The notes under the pieces: model-generated
What the model saw: the letters and a program-made list of their open reading frames with translations, nothing else
Told to the model about the DNA's origin: nothing
Database searches by the model: none
IMG/VR virus record: IMGVR_UViG_3300042868_005444
Location: 1-56,788 of that record
Reading direction: 5' to 3' (one strand)
Length of the DNA stretch: 56,788 nucleotides
DNA from: a virus
Translations under genes and position numbers: made by a program
Shown: positions 42,961 to 50,239 of the stretch, piece by piece
Layout: each line of letters starts with the position of its first letter
Position numbering within the stretch: position 1 is the first letter of the stretch

Positions 42961-45275
42961 TCTTCCCTTTTCTTAGCGTTGACCTGCATGGCCAGCTTCA
43001 GGATATCAGATTTATGGTCGAACATCCGCATGTCGCGCTCGTGCTGCATCTTGACTGCGTCGTTCATGCGGTCGCGGTCCATGTCCATCTGCTTTGCCTG
43101 CAGGTCTTTCTCACGGTCTAGATCGCGGTTCTCGTCGTTCATCGCGTCACGGCGGATCGAGTGCTCGATCTGCTTGGCCCGGTTCTCCTCGGCCATCATC
43201 TTCAGCTGCAGCTCAGCCGGATCGGGACCAACCGCCCCGCCTTGCGCACGGGCGACCTCGGGTTTTTGAGCCTTCAGCATGTCAGCCTGCGCCCGCAGCG
43301 TGTCGGCGTCGGCCTTCTGCTTGGCGATCTTGATCTCCTCGATGCCCTTGAGGAGCTCCGGCGGCGGCTGGTTGCGATCCTGCTCGGGCTTGAGGAACTG
43401 CTCGGGGTTCGACCAGCCGATGGCGCGCAGGGCGGCCTTGTCAACGGCCACGGCGTCGTACAGACCCGGACTTGCCGACTGCAGCTGCTTCAGAGCCATG
43501 ATCTTCATGACGCGCTGGGCGTGGCTGGCGGTGTTCGGGTCGGCCTGAGGCACCAGTTCGACGTCGTCCAGAGCCTTTATGAGAAGCTCGATGTTCCACT
43601 CTACAGACGGCTTGCGGTTGCGCTCCCAGAAGCTTTCGGGGTGCTCGCGGAAACAATCGCGCAGGAGGGCGAACTCTTCGGCCTGAGCCGAGTGCATCCG
43701 CTTGTGGACCGAGTTGAGAACCTTGGTGGCCTGCTCGATCATGGCCAGCGTGGTGCCAACCGGCGCATCTGCCCGACCTTCGCCGACCTGCAGCTCAGAC
43801 GTACCGCCGACGCGCATGCCGGTGCTTGCGATGTTTTCGGTCAGGGCCATCAGAGCCTGCGACGGCTCTTTGTACGGCAGTGCCATAATGGCTTGGTTGA
43901 TCGGCTGGCCACCGGTCTTCACCTGAGCCGCGCCGCCGGGCGGGATGCGGAAGATGTTGGTGTTCTGGCGCGATCCGGTGTCCGAGATCAGGAAGCCGGG
44001 GAAGTTGGCGAACATACCAGCGTCCAGAAGCTCACGCCACGCAGCGGTGACCGCGTTCGTAGTGTTGCCGAGAATGTGCAGCAGGCCGATGTCGTAGAAG
44101 CCAAAGCCCGGCACGAAAGTGTACTTGACGAAGGTTTTGCGGGCCTCGGGCAGCTCTGCGGTGTCTTCGTTGTAGTTCCGTACGATGCTCAAAATCTCAC
44201 GCGACGACACGTCGATGGTCACGCGGTACGGGATTTCCAGACCGGACGGCTTGCCCTTGAACTTGTGCTCAAAGCCCTTGATGTCCAGCTCGCAATAGAC
44301 CTCGTAGATTTCGCGGTCGCGGTCGTCCGGGTTCATGGTATCGGTGGAGATACCCTGCTGCGCGGCCTTGGCTTCCTGAACGCTGTCGGGGCTGGTGATG
44401 AGCGGGGTCGCCAGCTCGATGTCGCGGTAGACACCGAGGATTTGCAGGCGCTTCACGGTCGACGGCTTGAGGTAGACGCGGTGCGTCACCCGGCGGGAGT
44501 TGGACAGGTCGGTGGCCGCGTTGTTGACGATCAGGTCGTCCGCGTTGACGCTCTCGGACACCGGGCGGTTCCGCAGCGGGCAGAAGTACACCTTCTTGAA
44601 CGACGTGCCGCCGAACCCCAGCAAAAGGAACATGCGGTCTGTATCCGGGTAATATTCTGTCGCGGTGGACGTCAGGTAGTGGTTGAAGTCCTTCTCGAAA
44701 GCGTCGGCCATCTGGTCTCGGGCGGCGGAGCTTGCGTTGCCGTCGTCCCTGATCTTCACCGGTCCGTCGGTCGGCAGCATCTCGGAGCGGGCGTTGGCTT
44801 GGAAGCGCAGCACGGCTTCCTGCAAGAGCGGGTGGCGAACCTTCGACATGCCTTCGACCGGCGCACCGTCGTTGCTACCCTGAATGCCGGGCAGCTCGAT
44901 CTTGAGACCCAGAAGCTTCATACCCTGCGCCCGATCCTCGACCCACTCCTTGCGGCTCATGAGGTCATCGCTGATCCCGCGCAGAAGGTCTTCGGAGATG
45001 TGGCCCAGCTCCATGCTGTCGATGTCGTCGACAAGGTTGCGGAACCAGCGGGTGTCCTTCTCCTCCTCGTTCTCAGAGATCGGCTTGCCATCCAGCGAGA
45101 TGGTGATCGAACCGTCACCGTGCTCGATGCTCAGGAGCGAGCCGTCATCCGAAAACTGGGGGACATCGACGTCCTCATCGGTGTTCTCGACCGTGACGTC
45201 CATTGCAGTGATTGCAGCGTCTTCAGGGTCATGTTCAAGGCGTACGGCGGGGTTCAGGCCGGGAACGAGAGGCAT
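42957..45275 (-). CDS. Portal protein (P22 gp1-like)
   Basis: It encodes 772 aa. It has 'RSEMLPTDGPVKI', 'YYPDTDRMFLLLGFGGTSFKKVYF', 'ADDLIVNNAATDL', and 'EYEVYCELDIKGFEHK'-like beta-strands (EIYEVYCELDIKG), then 'GIGLLHILG'-like 'YDIGLLHILGNTTNAVTAAWRELLDAG', all typical for P22-type portals. The last ~110 residues form a long charged coiled coil, comparable to the P22 portal barrel, and carry an 'AQGGAVGPDP' element. The dodecameric portal is the DNA channel. Confidence 0.85.
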   Translation of the reverse strand: MPLVPGLNPAVRLEHDPEDAAITAMDVTVENTDEDVDVPQFSDDGSLLSIEHGDGSITISLDGKPISENEEEKDTRWFRNLVDDIDSMELGHISEDLLRGISDDLMSRKEWVEDRAQGMKLLGLKIELPGIQGSNDGAPVEGMSKVRHPLLQEAVLRFQANARSEMLPTDGPVKIRDDGNASSAARDQMADAFEKDFNHYLTSTATEYYPDTDRMFLLLGFGGTSFKKVYFCPLRNRPVSESVNADDLIVNNAATDLSNSRRVTHRVYLKPSTVKRLQILGVYRDIELATPLITSPDSVQEAKAAQQGISTDTMNPDDRDREIYEVYCELDIKGFEHKFKGKPSGLEIPYRVTIDVSSREILSIVRNYNEDTAELPEARKTFVKYTFVPGFGFYDIGLLHILGNTTNAVTAAWRELLDAGMFANFPGFLISDTGSRQNTNIFRIPPGGAAQVKTGGQPINQAIMALPYKEPSQALMALTENIASTGMRVGGTSELQVGEGRADAPVGTTLAMIEQATKVLNSVHKRMHSAQAEEFALLRDCFREHPESFWERNRKPSVEWNIELLIKALDDVELVPQADPNTASHAQRVMKIMALKQLQSASPGLYDAVAVDKAALRAIGWSNPEQFLKPEQDRNQPPPELLKGIEEIKIAKQKADADTLRAQADMLKAQKPEVARAQGGAVGPDPAELQLKMMAEENRAKQIEHSIRRDAMNDENRDLDREKDLQAKQMDMDRDRMNDAVKMQHERDMRMFDHKSDILKLAMQVNAKKREE

Positions 45276-45314
45276 ATCATGGTCCCTTCAGGGGTCAGGT
45301 TGCGGGCGATCTTA

Positions 45315-45710
45315 TCAGGTCGCCTCGATTTCTTCCAGTAGAAGGTAGGCACCAGCAAGGTAGTTGATTGCACCCAGCAATTCGCGCTGAGCCGCGTCGG
45401 GTTCCATGCGGCTGCTCTCCTGCGCCTTCTTGATGGCCTGACCGAGACAGAACCCCGGACCAACCATGCGCCCGATCTCCATCATGGGCTGACGGTCAAA
45501 GGGCTTGTCGTTGGCGTGGCGCTCTTTGCCCTTGCCAACGGACGCCTGTTCGAGCGCCATCTTCAGGACGTAACGCAGGGAGTAATAGTCGTCCACCACC
45601 GCGCTCTGCACTTCGGAACCGATGTCGGGACAAACGTGTTCGCAGCTTTCAACCACAGCTTCGCCGCAGTGCCTACAGAAAACGGTTTCCAATTCGCCCC
45701 ACTTAGCCAT
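45315..45710 (-). CDS. Hypothetical protein with zinc-knuckle N-terminus
   Basis: It encodes 131 aa. Cys/His residues near the start (CRHCGEAVVESCEHVC) can bind zinc. The body has 'YSLRYVLKMALEQASVGKGKERHANDKPFDRQPMMEIGRMVG' and 'RELLGAINYLAGAYLLLEE', a helical module I have seen in phage proteins of unknown function. A nucleotide-metabolism role is possible because of the neighbouring deaminase-like gene. Confidence 0.55.
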   Translation of the reverse strand: MAKWGELETVFCRHCGEAVVESCEHVCPDIGSEVQSAVVDDYYSLRYVLKMALEQASVGKGKERHANDKPFDRQPMMEIGRMVGPGFCLGQAIKKAQESSRMEPDAAQRELLGAINYLAGAYLLLEEIEAT

Positions 45711-46194
45711 TGATCGCTCCTACCGGCTTGTCCGCTTGGTTTTGGTACTTTCCTTCGTACGATACATTCTCCACCAGATGGTGGAAGACGACCTGCGCAA
45801 TGCCCGCGCCTGCGGGGATGAACAGCGGCTCCGAGCCATGATAGACCAGCTCAAGGGTCAGGAAGCCCTTCCAGCCGGGCTCGATGACCGTGTTAAAGAC
45901 CGACAGGCCGCGCCGGGCCCATGTCGACTTGTCATGCACGATGCCCACGAGGTAGTCTGGCATGTTGAACTCCTCGATAGCCGAGGCGATGCAGAACCTC
46001 TGGCCAACGTGAATACCGTCGACCGTGACGCGGGCAGGCATGGTGTCAGGCACCCTGAAGTCGATGGCCTGCTTGATCCGGATGTCGTAGCCCGCCTCGC
46101 CGAGGCCGTGCGACACGCCGTGCAGGCGCACTTTGCCGGGCAACATGTCTTTGATGGGCGCAGCCTCGAGGAGGTACTTGCCGTTGAGGATCAC
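45703..46194 (-). CDS. dcd: dCTP deaminase / dUTPase-family protein
   Basis: It encodes 163 aa. Start GTG 46194 overlaps the upstream TGA (GTGA). Key motifs: 'SHGLGEAGYDIRI' (Dcd-type SxGYD), 'HDKSTWARRGLSV' (nucleotide-binding Ser-Arg), 'VIEPGWKGFLTLELV' (catalytic Glu in TLEL) and 'IPAGAGIAQVVF'. The family converts dCTP to dUTP or hydrolyses dUTP, altering phage nucleotide pools. Its placement among late genes on the minus strand is unusual for such an enzyme. Confidence 0.75.
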   Translation of the reverse strand: MILNGKYLLEAAPIKDMLPGKVRLHGVSHGLGEAGYDIRIKQAIDFRVPDTMPARVTVDGIHVGQRFCIASAIEEFNMPDYLVGIVHDKSTWARRGLSVFNTVIEPGWKGFLTLELVYHGSEPLFIPAGAGIAQVVFHHLVENVSYEGKYQNQADKPVGAING

Positions 46195-46427
46195 TTCGGC
46201 TCACCTTTTGTAGCGGCTTTGACGGCCCACATGGCAGCGCTTTCGATGTCCGTCTGGGCCAAAGCCTTGAGGCGGGTACGTTCCGCGTCGATGCCCCACT
46301 CATGCGACCCTGCCGGGATGCTGTCGATTAGGTCGATCAGGTCAGCGGCAGCGCGCTTGATCTTGGCAACCATGTCGTCATTTGACGGGTTGAAGGCGAT
46401 GCCAACCCTGTATTCACCCATTGTCAT
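46191..46427 (-). CDS. Acb2/Tad1-hairpin-like small protein (candidate anti-CBASS/anti-Thoeris)
   Basis: It encodes 78 aa. After a short 'YRVGIAFNPS' start, two helices follow: 'VAKIKRAAADLIDLIDSIP' and 'RTRLKALAQTDIESAAMWAVKAATK'. The second-helix pattern (L..A.TD...A.MW.V.A..K) and overall hairpin resemble the Acb2/Tad1 hairpin domain, whose characterised members sequester cyclic nucleotides or gcADPR signals. Similarity is by memory and moderate. Many proteins of this shape are untested. Confidence 0.5.
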   Translation of the reverse strand: MTMGEYRVGIAFNPSNDDMVAKIKRAAADLIDLIDSIPAGSHEWGIDAERTRLKALAQTDIESAAMWAVKAATKGEPK

Positions 46428-46443
46428 TTCTTAGTCCCTTTCA

Positions 46444-46776
46444 TCAGTTCATGGTCATGGTTTCTTGTTCGCGCAACACCCAATCGCTCTCACTGGCGAT
46501 CCTGATGACCCGCACGATGGTGTTCAGCATGCTGGAGGAGACCTCGAGGTTGTCCATGAAGACGACCGTGCCATGCTCGTTGAACACCCGGACAGCCTCC
46601 CTTACGCCGCCGAGGTCGTTAATCACCTCGCCATGAGGCAACTTACCAGCCAACTCGGCCTCAATGGGCCCGGTTGGCCCGAAGGCAAAGAAGGGCAGAA
46701 TTTCTCCCGTTGGCTCGTACTCAGCAATGCCAGCCGTGAAGGCGGCATTCTTGTTGCCCAGCAGAATGATGCTCAA
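46444..46776 (-). CDS. Hypothetical protein with TTG start
   Basis: It encodes 110 aa. The only fitting start is TTG 46776, which has GGAGG about 8 bases upstream and overlaps the upstream TGA. It has 'GEILPFFAFGPTGPIEAELAG' and 'INDLGGVREAVRVFNEHGTV', then a helix. It looks like a compact alpha/beta protein. No known family. Confidence 0.55.
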   Translation of the reverse strand: MSIILLGNKNAAFTAGIAEYEPTGEILPFFAFGPTGPIEAELAGKLPHGEVINDLGGVREAVRVFNEHGTVVFMDNLEVSSSMLNTIVRVIRIASESDWVLREQETMTMN

Positions 46777-46958
46777 AGCTCGCCTCCCATTTCTTCAACG
46801 AAGCGGCGCAGGCCTTCTTGGGCTGCCGCACCCTCATCGGCCTTCCGCATGATGTAAGTGCGAACCTCGCCCTCGTGATCGCCACGACCATTGACCGTGA
46901 CTGTAAACGATCCGATTTCGCACGGATCGACGGTTGCATCACACAGTACGCGCTTCAT
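46773..46958 (-). CDS. Small hypothetical protein
   Basis: It encodes 61 aa (MKRVLCDATVDPCEIGSFTV). Beta-rich start with two Cys and a helical end (AAAQEGLRRFVEEM). First gene after the candidate promoter at 46989-47017. Function unknown. Confidence 0.5.
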   Translation of the reverse strand: MKRVLCDATVDPCEIGSFTVTVNGRGDHEGEVRTYIMRKADEGAAAQEGLRRFVEEMGGEL

Positions 46959-46988
46959 GGTATCGGGCTCCCTACATCACCAGATGGG

Positions 46989-47017
46989 ATAAACGCACAC
47001 TGGCTCTGTTATGTCAA
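46989..47017 (-). promoter_or_regulatory. Candidate promoter for the 46958-leftward block
   Basis: On the minus strand TTGACA (47017-47012), 17 bases, GTTTAT (46994-46989). The -35 is perfect consensus and overlaps the terminase stop. It would give a transcript starting just before 46773-46958. The -10 is weak (3 of 6). Confidence 0.4.
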
Positions 47018-48690
47018 ACCCCATACAGGGAACGATCATCGTTGCCGGTAAACTTCTGGGCGTCCTCAAGCTCGGCCATGCGCTCGGGTGCGCGGGTCAG
47101 CAGGCCGATCTGGCGCAGGTGGCCGACGCTCATCGAGACGGTGTCGACGAGGTCATCGTTCTTGCCCTTGGGGAAGACGCTGCACTGACGGATCACCAGC
47201 TCGGCCCAATCCTTGTCGGGCGCATAGACCATGCCCTCGGCGAAGATGTGCTGCACGGCATACAGGCGGGCCATCTTGTCGAGGGTCTTGGGGTCGTACA
47301 TCTGCACACCGAAGTCCTCGCTGGCCATCAGGCGGCGGACTTCCTGCGCCACGCTGTGACCGGCGGCCTTGTTCTCGATCAGAAGCTTGTCGACCTTCAT
47401 GCGGCTGCAAGTCGACATGACCTTCTCGGCCAGCTCGTGCAGCTCCAGCTTGGCCTGCCACGCATACATCAGCATGAGCTTCGGCACCGGCCCGAGGCTC
47501 TCGGACTGGTAGCTGGTGCGCAGTTCGATGGTTCGGCCGTACCGGTCGACCGAACGTGTAGACTGCACCTCATCCGACCCGGAGAACACACCCCAGACCG
47601 TCAGGGCGCTGAAGTCGTTCTCGGCCTTGGTGGTGTACGCGGTGTCGAGGCTGGCAATGACGTACTCGATGCCCGGGTATTCCTTGCGATCCCACAGCTG
47701 CCACCAATGGTCCTTGATGATACCGCCGCCGCGAGGCTCGGGCTGCTGCTGATACTGTCCCGCTGTAGCGTACGGACCCATTGCTGCTTCGTCCCGGTCG
47801 ACCACGTCCTCTGGGAAGCGGTCAGGGAACAGAAGCTCACCCTCTTCCTCGCGCGGATCGGCGTAACCGAGCATGGTGGCGCTGGCCCGGGTCGGGTCGT
47901 AGCGCATGGGCAGCATGATGTGGTCATAGCCCATGGCGTTCGACAGGATCACGCCCGAGACGTCCTCCTCGTGCAGGCGCTGCATCACCACGACGATGGC
48001 CGATCTGTCGGGGTTGTTCAGGCGGCTCGTGACGGCCTCCTTGAACAGCTGGGTCACCGTGTTGCGCTGGGCATCGCTGTTCGCGCCGCTGACGCTGTGC
48101 GGGTCGTCGATGATGACGCGGTCGCCACGATAGCCGGTGATGCCCTCGAATGCGCAGGCCTGTCTCGAGCCGGTCGCGGTGGTTTCGAACTTGCCCTTGG
48201 CGTCCTGATCCGGCGTCAGCTGGACGATGTCGCCCCAATGGCCCTGATACCACTCGGACTTGATGAGACGGCGCATCTTGACGCTGTCGCGCAGCGCAAG
48301 CTCTTGGCTGTGGCTGGCGCAGACGTACCGCATGTACGGCATCTTGCGCGGCCCCCATTCCCACGAGGGCCAGAACACGCCGATCAGCAGCGACTTCATG
48401 GTGCCGGGCGGCACGTTCACCAGCAGGCGGTTGTAGAACGTGTCGTCATCGAACTGGTGGCCTTCGGTGATAGCCTCGAGGTGCGCGCAGATGAAGTCGA
48501 TGTGCCAGCCGTGCGTGTACGGCTGGCCCGGTTCGATCACATGCCACGCGGCCTTCACAAACTCGGCAAGCGAAAGCTCACACTTCCGCTTCTCGATGAT
48601 CTTCAAAAGGGCCGCAGGATCGACCGCAAAGGGAAGATCAATCTTTCCCAAGCGACTTCTGCAGCGCAGCCCCCAGAACCTCCAGCTCAT
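47014..48690 (-). CDS. terL: Terminase large subunit
   Basis: About 558 aa from ATG 48690, or 545 aa from TTG 48651; neither has a strong ribosome site and the start lies inside the small-subunit gene. ATPase: Walker A-like 'VNVPPGTMKSLL', Walker B 'RVIIDDP'. Nuclease: 'ASLDTAYTTKAENDFSALTVW', 'DKLLIENKAAGHSVAQEV' and 'GKNDDLVDTVSM', the acidic positions of the RNase H-like fold. It pumps DNA into the prohead and cuts it. Family is sure; exact start is not. Confidence 0.9.
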   Translation of the reverse strand: MSWRFWGLRCRSRLGKIDLPFAVDPAALLKIIEKRKCELSLAEFVKAAWHVIEPGQPYTHGWHIDFICAHLEAITEGHQFDDDTFYNRLLVNVPPGTMKSLLIGVFWPSWEWGPRKMPYMRYVCASHSQELALRDSVKMRRLIKSEWYQGHWGDIVQLTPDQDAKGKFETTATGSRQACAFEGITGYRGDRVIIDDPHSVSGANSDAQRNTVTQLFKEAVTSRLNNPDRSAIVVVMQRLHEEDVSGVILSNAMGYDHIMLPMRYDPTRASATMLGYADPREEEGELLFPDRFPEDVVDRDEAAMGPYATAGQYQQQPEPRGGGIIKDHWWQLWDRKEYPGIEYVIASLDTAYTTKAENDFSALTVWGVFSGSDEVQSTRSVDRYGRTIELRTSYQSESLGPVPKLMLMYAWQAKLELHELAEKVMSTCSRMKVDKLLIENKAAGHSVAQEVRRLMASEDFGVQMYDPKTLDKMARLYAVQHIFAEGMVYAPDKDWAELVIRQCSVFPKGKNDDLVDTVSMSVGHLRQIGLLTRAPERMAELEDAQKFTGNDDRSLYGV

Positions 48691-49087
48691 CGAGCGAGAG
48701 GTTCGAAACATCCAGTTGCTGAGACGTCTTGATGGCAGGCATGTCGTCAGAACCACCAACGGCAACCTTGTCACCGTAGATGGTGGCGTTCCACTTGCCG
48801 ATCAGACGCAGCCTCGTGTCAATGCGGACGCGCCTGTCAGCTGGATCAGCTTTCTTTTCGTCTGCGATCTCGATGCATTCATCGGCCAGAGCATGCGTCC
48901 CGTCGACCTTCGCGCGCGCGACAAGGTCACCAAATTCGGGGTGCCGCCGCTGCCAACGCAACACGCTCATGTAACACGGCATGCCCTCTTCCTTGCAGAT
49001 GACCTTCATCGGCTTACCATCGGCAAGCTTGTCGAGGATCATCTCGGCGATCTCTTGATTGTAATCAGTCGGTCTTCCTGCGGGCAT
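48638..49087 (-). CDS. terS: Terminase small subunit (Sf6-like)
   Basis: It encodes 149 aa. It starts MPAGRPTDYNQEIAEMILDKLADGKPMKVICKEEGMPCYMSVLRWQ..., an N-terminal HTH with the recognition helix in 'YMSVLRWQRRHPEF', followed by helices (FGDLVARAKVDGTHALADECIEIADE) for oligomerisation, typical of the Sf6-type small terminase. GAGAGG lies before the start. It recognises phage DNA for packaging. Confidence 0.85.
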   Translation of the reverse strand: MPAGRPTDYNQEIAEMILDKLADGKPMKVICKEEGMPCYMSVLRWQRRHPEFGDLVARAKVDGTHALADECIEIADEKKADPADRRVRIDTRLRLIGKWNATIYGDKVAVGGSDDMPAIKTSQQLDVSNLSLDELEVLGAALQKSLGKD

Positions 49088-49153
49088 AGCTTAGCCTCTC
49101 ATGTTGATTGCCCAAAGGTACACCGACGCAGAGGGCTTGTCGAGTTTGGCCTC

Positions 49154-49447
49154 TCAGGCGCGTCCCATCTTCTCGAGCGCCCTCTTCACGGCGGCCTCGC
49201 TGCAAGACCAGACCGCGTTGCTTGGCTTCTTGGTCGCACGAACCTTCGGCACCTTGGCCTCTTGGAGAACACCATAGTCCCCGAAGAAGGGCGCGTCGTG
49301 CAGCGGCAGAACCACCCCGAACCGCTCACATGCAGCGTCCACCGACTTGCTATGCAGACCATAGTACCGGGCCGTTTTCGTCACCGTCCAGTTCCGCTCG
49401 CATGCGGCCTTCATCATGTCGATTGAGATGCGTTTTCCACCGGCCAT
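49154..49447 (-). CDS. Small HTH-like protein
   Basis: It encodes 97 aa. The N-terminal half 'ISIDMMKAACERNWTVTKTARYYGLHSKSVDAACERFGV' reads as a helix-turn-helix; the rest is basic with 'VRATKKPSNAVWSCSEAAVKRALE'. Ribosome site AAAGGACAAG lies upstream. First gene of the late strand next to the divergent control region, so a regulatory role is plausible. Confidence 0.55.
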   Translation of the reverse strand: MAGGKRISIDMMKAACERNWTVTKTARYYGLHSKSVDAACERFGVVLPLHDAPFFGDYGVLQEAKVPKVRATKKPSNAVWSCSEAAVKRALEKMGRA

Positions 49448-49619
49448 TGTTCTTGTCCTTTGATGATAAGTTTTACTGTTCTGCCCGAGAAAAATGCCCA
49501 GCCGCGAGGCTGGGCTAAGTCAAGGCAGGCGATCCCATGGAGAGGTCGTGGGGTGACGATAGCCCGAAGCCTCGAGCCGATCAAGAAAACATTATTGCGG
49601 CAATTATGCGGAGTTATGT

Positions 49620-49904
49620 GGACACCACCTGTCCGCAAAACTCGGCATCGTTATCTCCTTGTTTTACTAGACACCACGCCCGGGGGGGGGGCGGGGGGCT
49701 ATATATATGCGGGTCTTTGCCCACCCCCTCCTTCTCTCTTGCACCCCCACCTTAGCGCCCCCGCCTCTTCGGGAGAGGGCATTTGTCCGCGAAACTAAAT
49801 GTTTTTGCCATTTTGTCGTTTGCTTTCAATCACTTGAGTTAAAAAGGTGGCTGTCCACATAATAGGGCAGAATTGAAAGGGCTTGAATGTAACTGTTTTG
49901 TCCG
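49620..49904. repeat. Repeated TGTCC boxes
   Basis: GGACA at 49620-49624 and TGTCC at 49630-49634 form a dyad with 5 bases between. TGTCC recurs at 49784, 49852 and 49899. The first and third carry a longer match, TGTCCGC[AG]AAACT (49630-49642 and 49784-49796). They may be binding sites for a small HTH protein nearby. Confidence 0.45.
49682..49708. other. G-tract plus TATATATAT element
   Basis: Ten G, one C, six G (49682-49698), then CTATATATAT (49699-49708). The G-run can form a G-quadruplex on the plus strand, and C-runs at about 49710-49764 could do so on the minus strand. Adjacent AT-rich DNA could be unwinding DNA. Homopolymer length may vary by assembly error. Confidence 0.5.
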
Positions 49905-49910
49905 TATTAT
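49883..49910 (+). promoter_or_regulatory. Candidate promoter of 49944-50219
   Basis: TTGAAT (49883-49888), 16 bases, TATTAT (49905-49910), about 34 bases before ATG 49944. -35 is 4 of 6 and -10 is 5 of 6 against sigma70. Confidence 0.5.
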
Positions 49911-49919
49911 TAACAAAAC
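49895..49919. promoter_or_regulatory. Operator-like dyad overlapping the -10
   Basis: GTTTTG (49895-49900) and CAAAAC (49914-49919) are inverse complements with 13 bases between that include the TATTAT -10. A protein bound here would block the promoter. Confidence 0.4.
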
Positions 49920-49943
49920 GTGCAAACAAGGAAAGGACAATGC

Positions 49944-50219
49944 ATGAAAATTGACAAATTCCCACCCATGACGGGCGGCAGGAAGCGTGTCATCAGCACC
50001 CCCTTCACCAGAGAGTGGGTCTTGGAGCTGATCGATCTGCAGGGAGGGTCCCCAACTATCCGGGAAATCTTTGAGGCGTACCGCAGCGCAGAGGCAGATA
50101 GGGGGCGGACAATCTTGGCCTTTCAGGCTGCGTTTGATGACGGCGACATTGAGTGCCATCACACCAGTGTCGGAAAAAGAGGCAGGCCGAGATACGAGTT
50201 TAGGGTTGCAAAAAAATAG
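49944..50219 (+). CDS. Hypothetical protein downstream of the divergent region
   Basis: It encodes 91 aa from ATG 49944 (MKIDKFPPMTGGRKRVISTP), with AAAGGA 6-7 bases upstream. Helical middle (VLELIDLQGGSPTIREIFEAYRSAEADR) and basic C-terminus (GKRGRPRYEFRVAKK) suggest a small winged-helix or other DNA-binding protein. Its own upstream dyad suggests regulation. Not recognised. Confidence 0.55.
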   Translation: MKIDKFPPMTGGRKRVISTPFTREWVLELIDLQGGSPTIREIFEAYRSAEADRGRTILAFQAAFDDGDIECHHTSVGKRGRPRYEFRVAKK

Positions 50220-50235
50220 GGGGCCATTGGCCCCC
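50219..50235. terminator. Bidirectional terminator between convergent genes
   Basis: GGGGGCC / GGCCCCC stem with an ATT loop. The plus side is followed by TTTCTC, and the minus side by TATTTTTT, a good U-tract. It separates 49944-50219 (plus) from the primase gene (minus). Confidence 0.7.
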
Positions 50236-50239
50236 TTTC

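Larger units (their letters stand above)
49448..49943. other. Divergent non-coding control region (about 0.5 kb)
   Basis: No credible gene on either strand. From left to right: a ribosome site for the minus gene; AT-rich stretch near 49585-49617; inverted TGTCC boxes at 49620-49634; a G10-C-G6 tract followed by TATATATAT (49682-49708); C-rich tracts (G-rich on the minus strand) to about 49765; TGTCCGCGAAACT at 49784; a GTGGctgtCCAC palindrome near 49847-49858; and a plus-strand promoter with a dyad. It may hold an origin, a packaging signal or an operator set. Confidence 0.6.

Noticed and set aside
43161-45341. 726-aa open frame on the plus strand across the portal gene
   Set aside because: It is the antisense of a clear portal gene, has no ribosome site or recognised motif, and long antisense frames are usual in GC-rich DNA.
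47011-48732. 573-aa plus-strand open frame opposite terminase
   Set aside because: Shadow frame; the minus frame has Walker and nuclease motifs of the large terminase.
49460-49798. Plus-strand frame through the divergent control region
   Set aside because: Homopolymer and proline-rich translation without a start context; crosses the G-tract and repeats.
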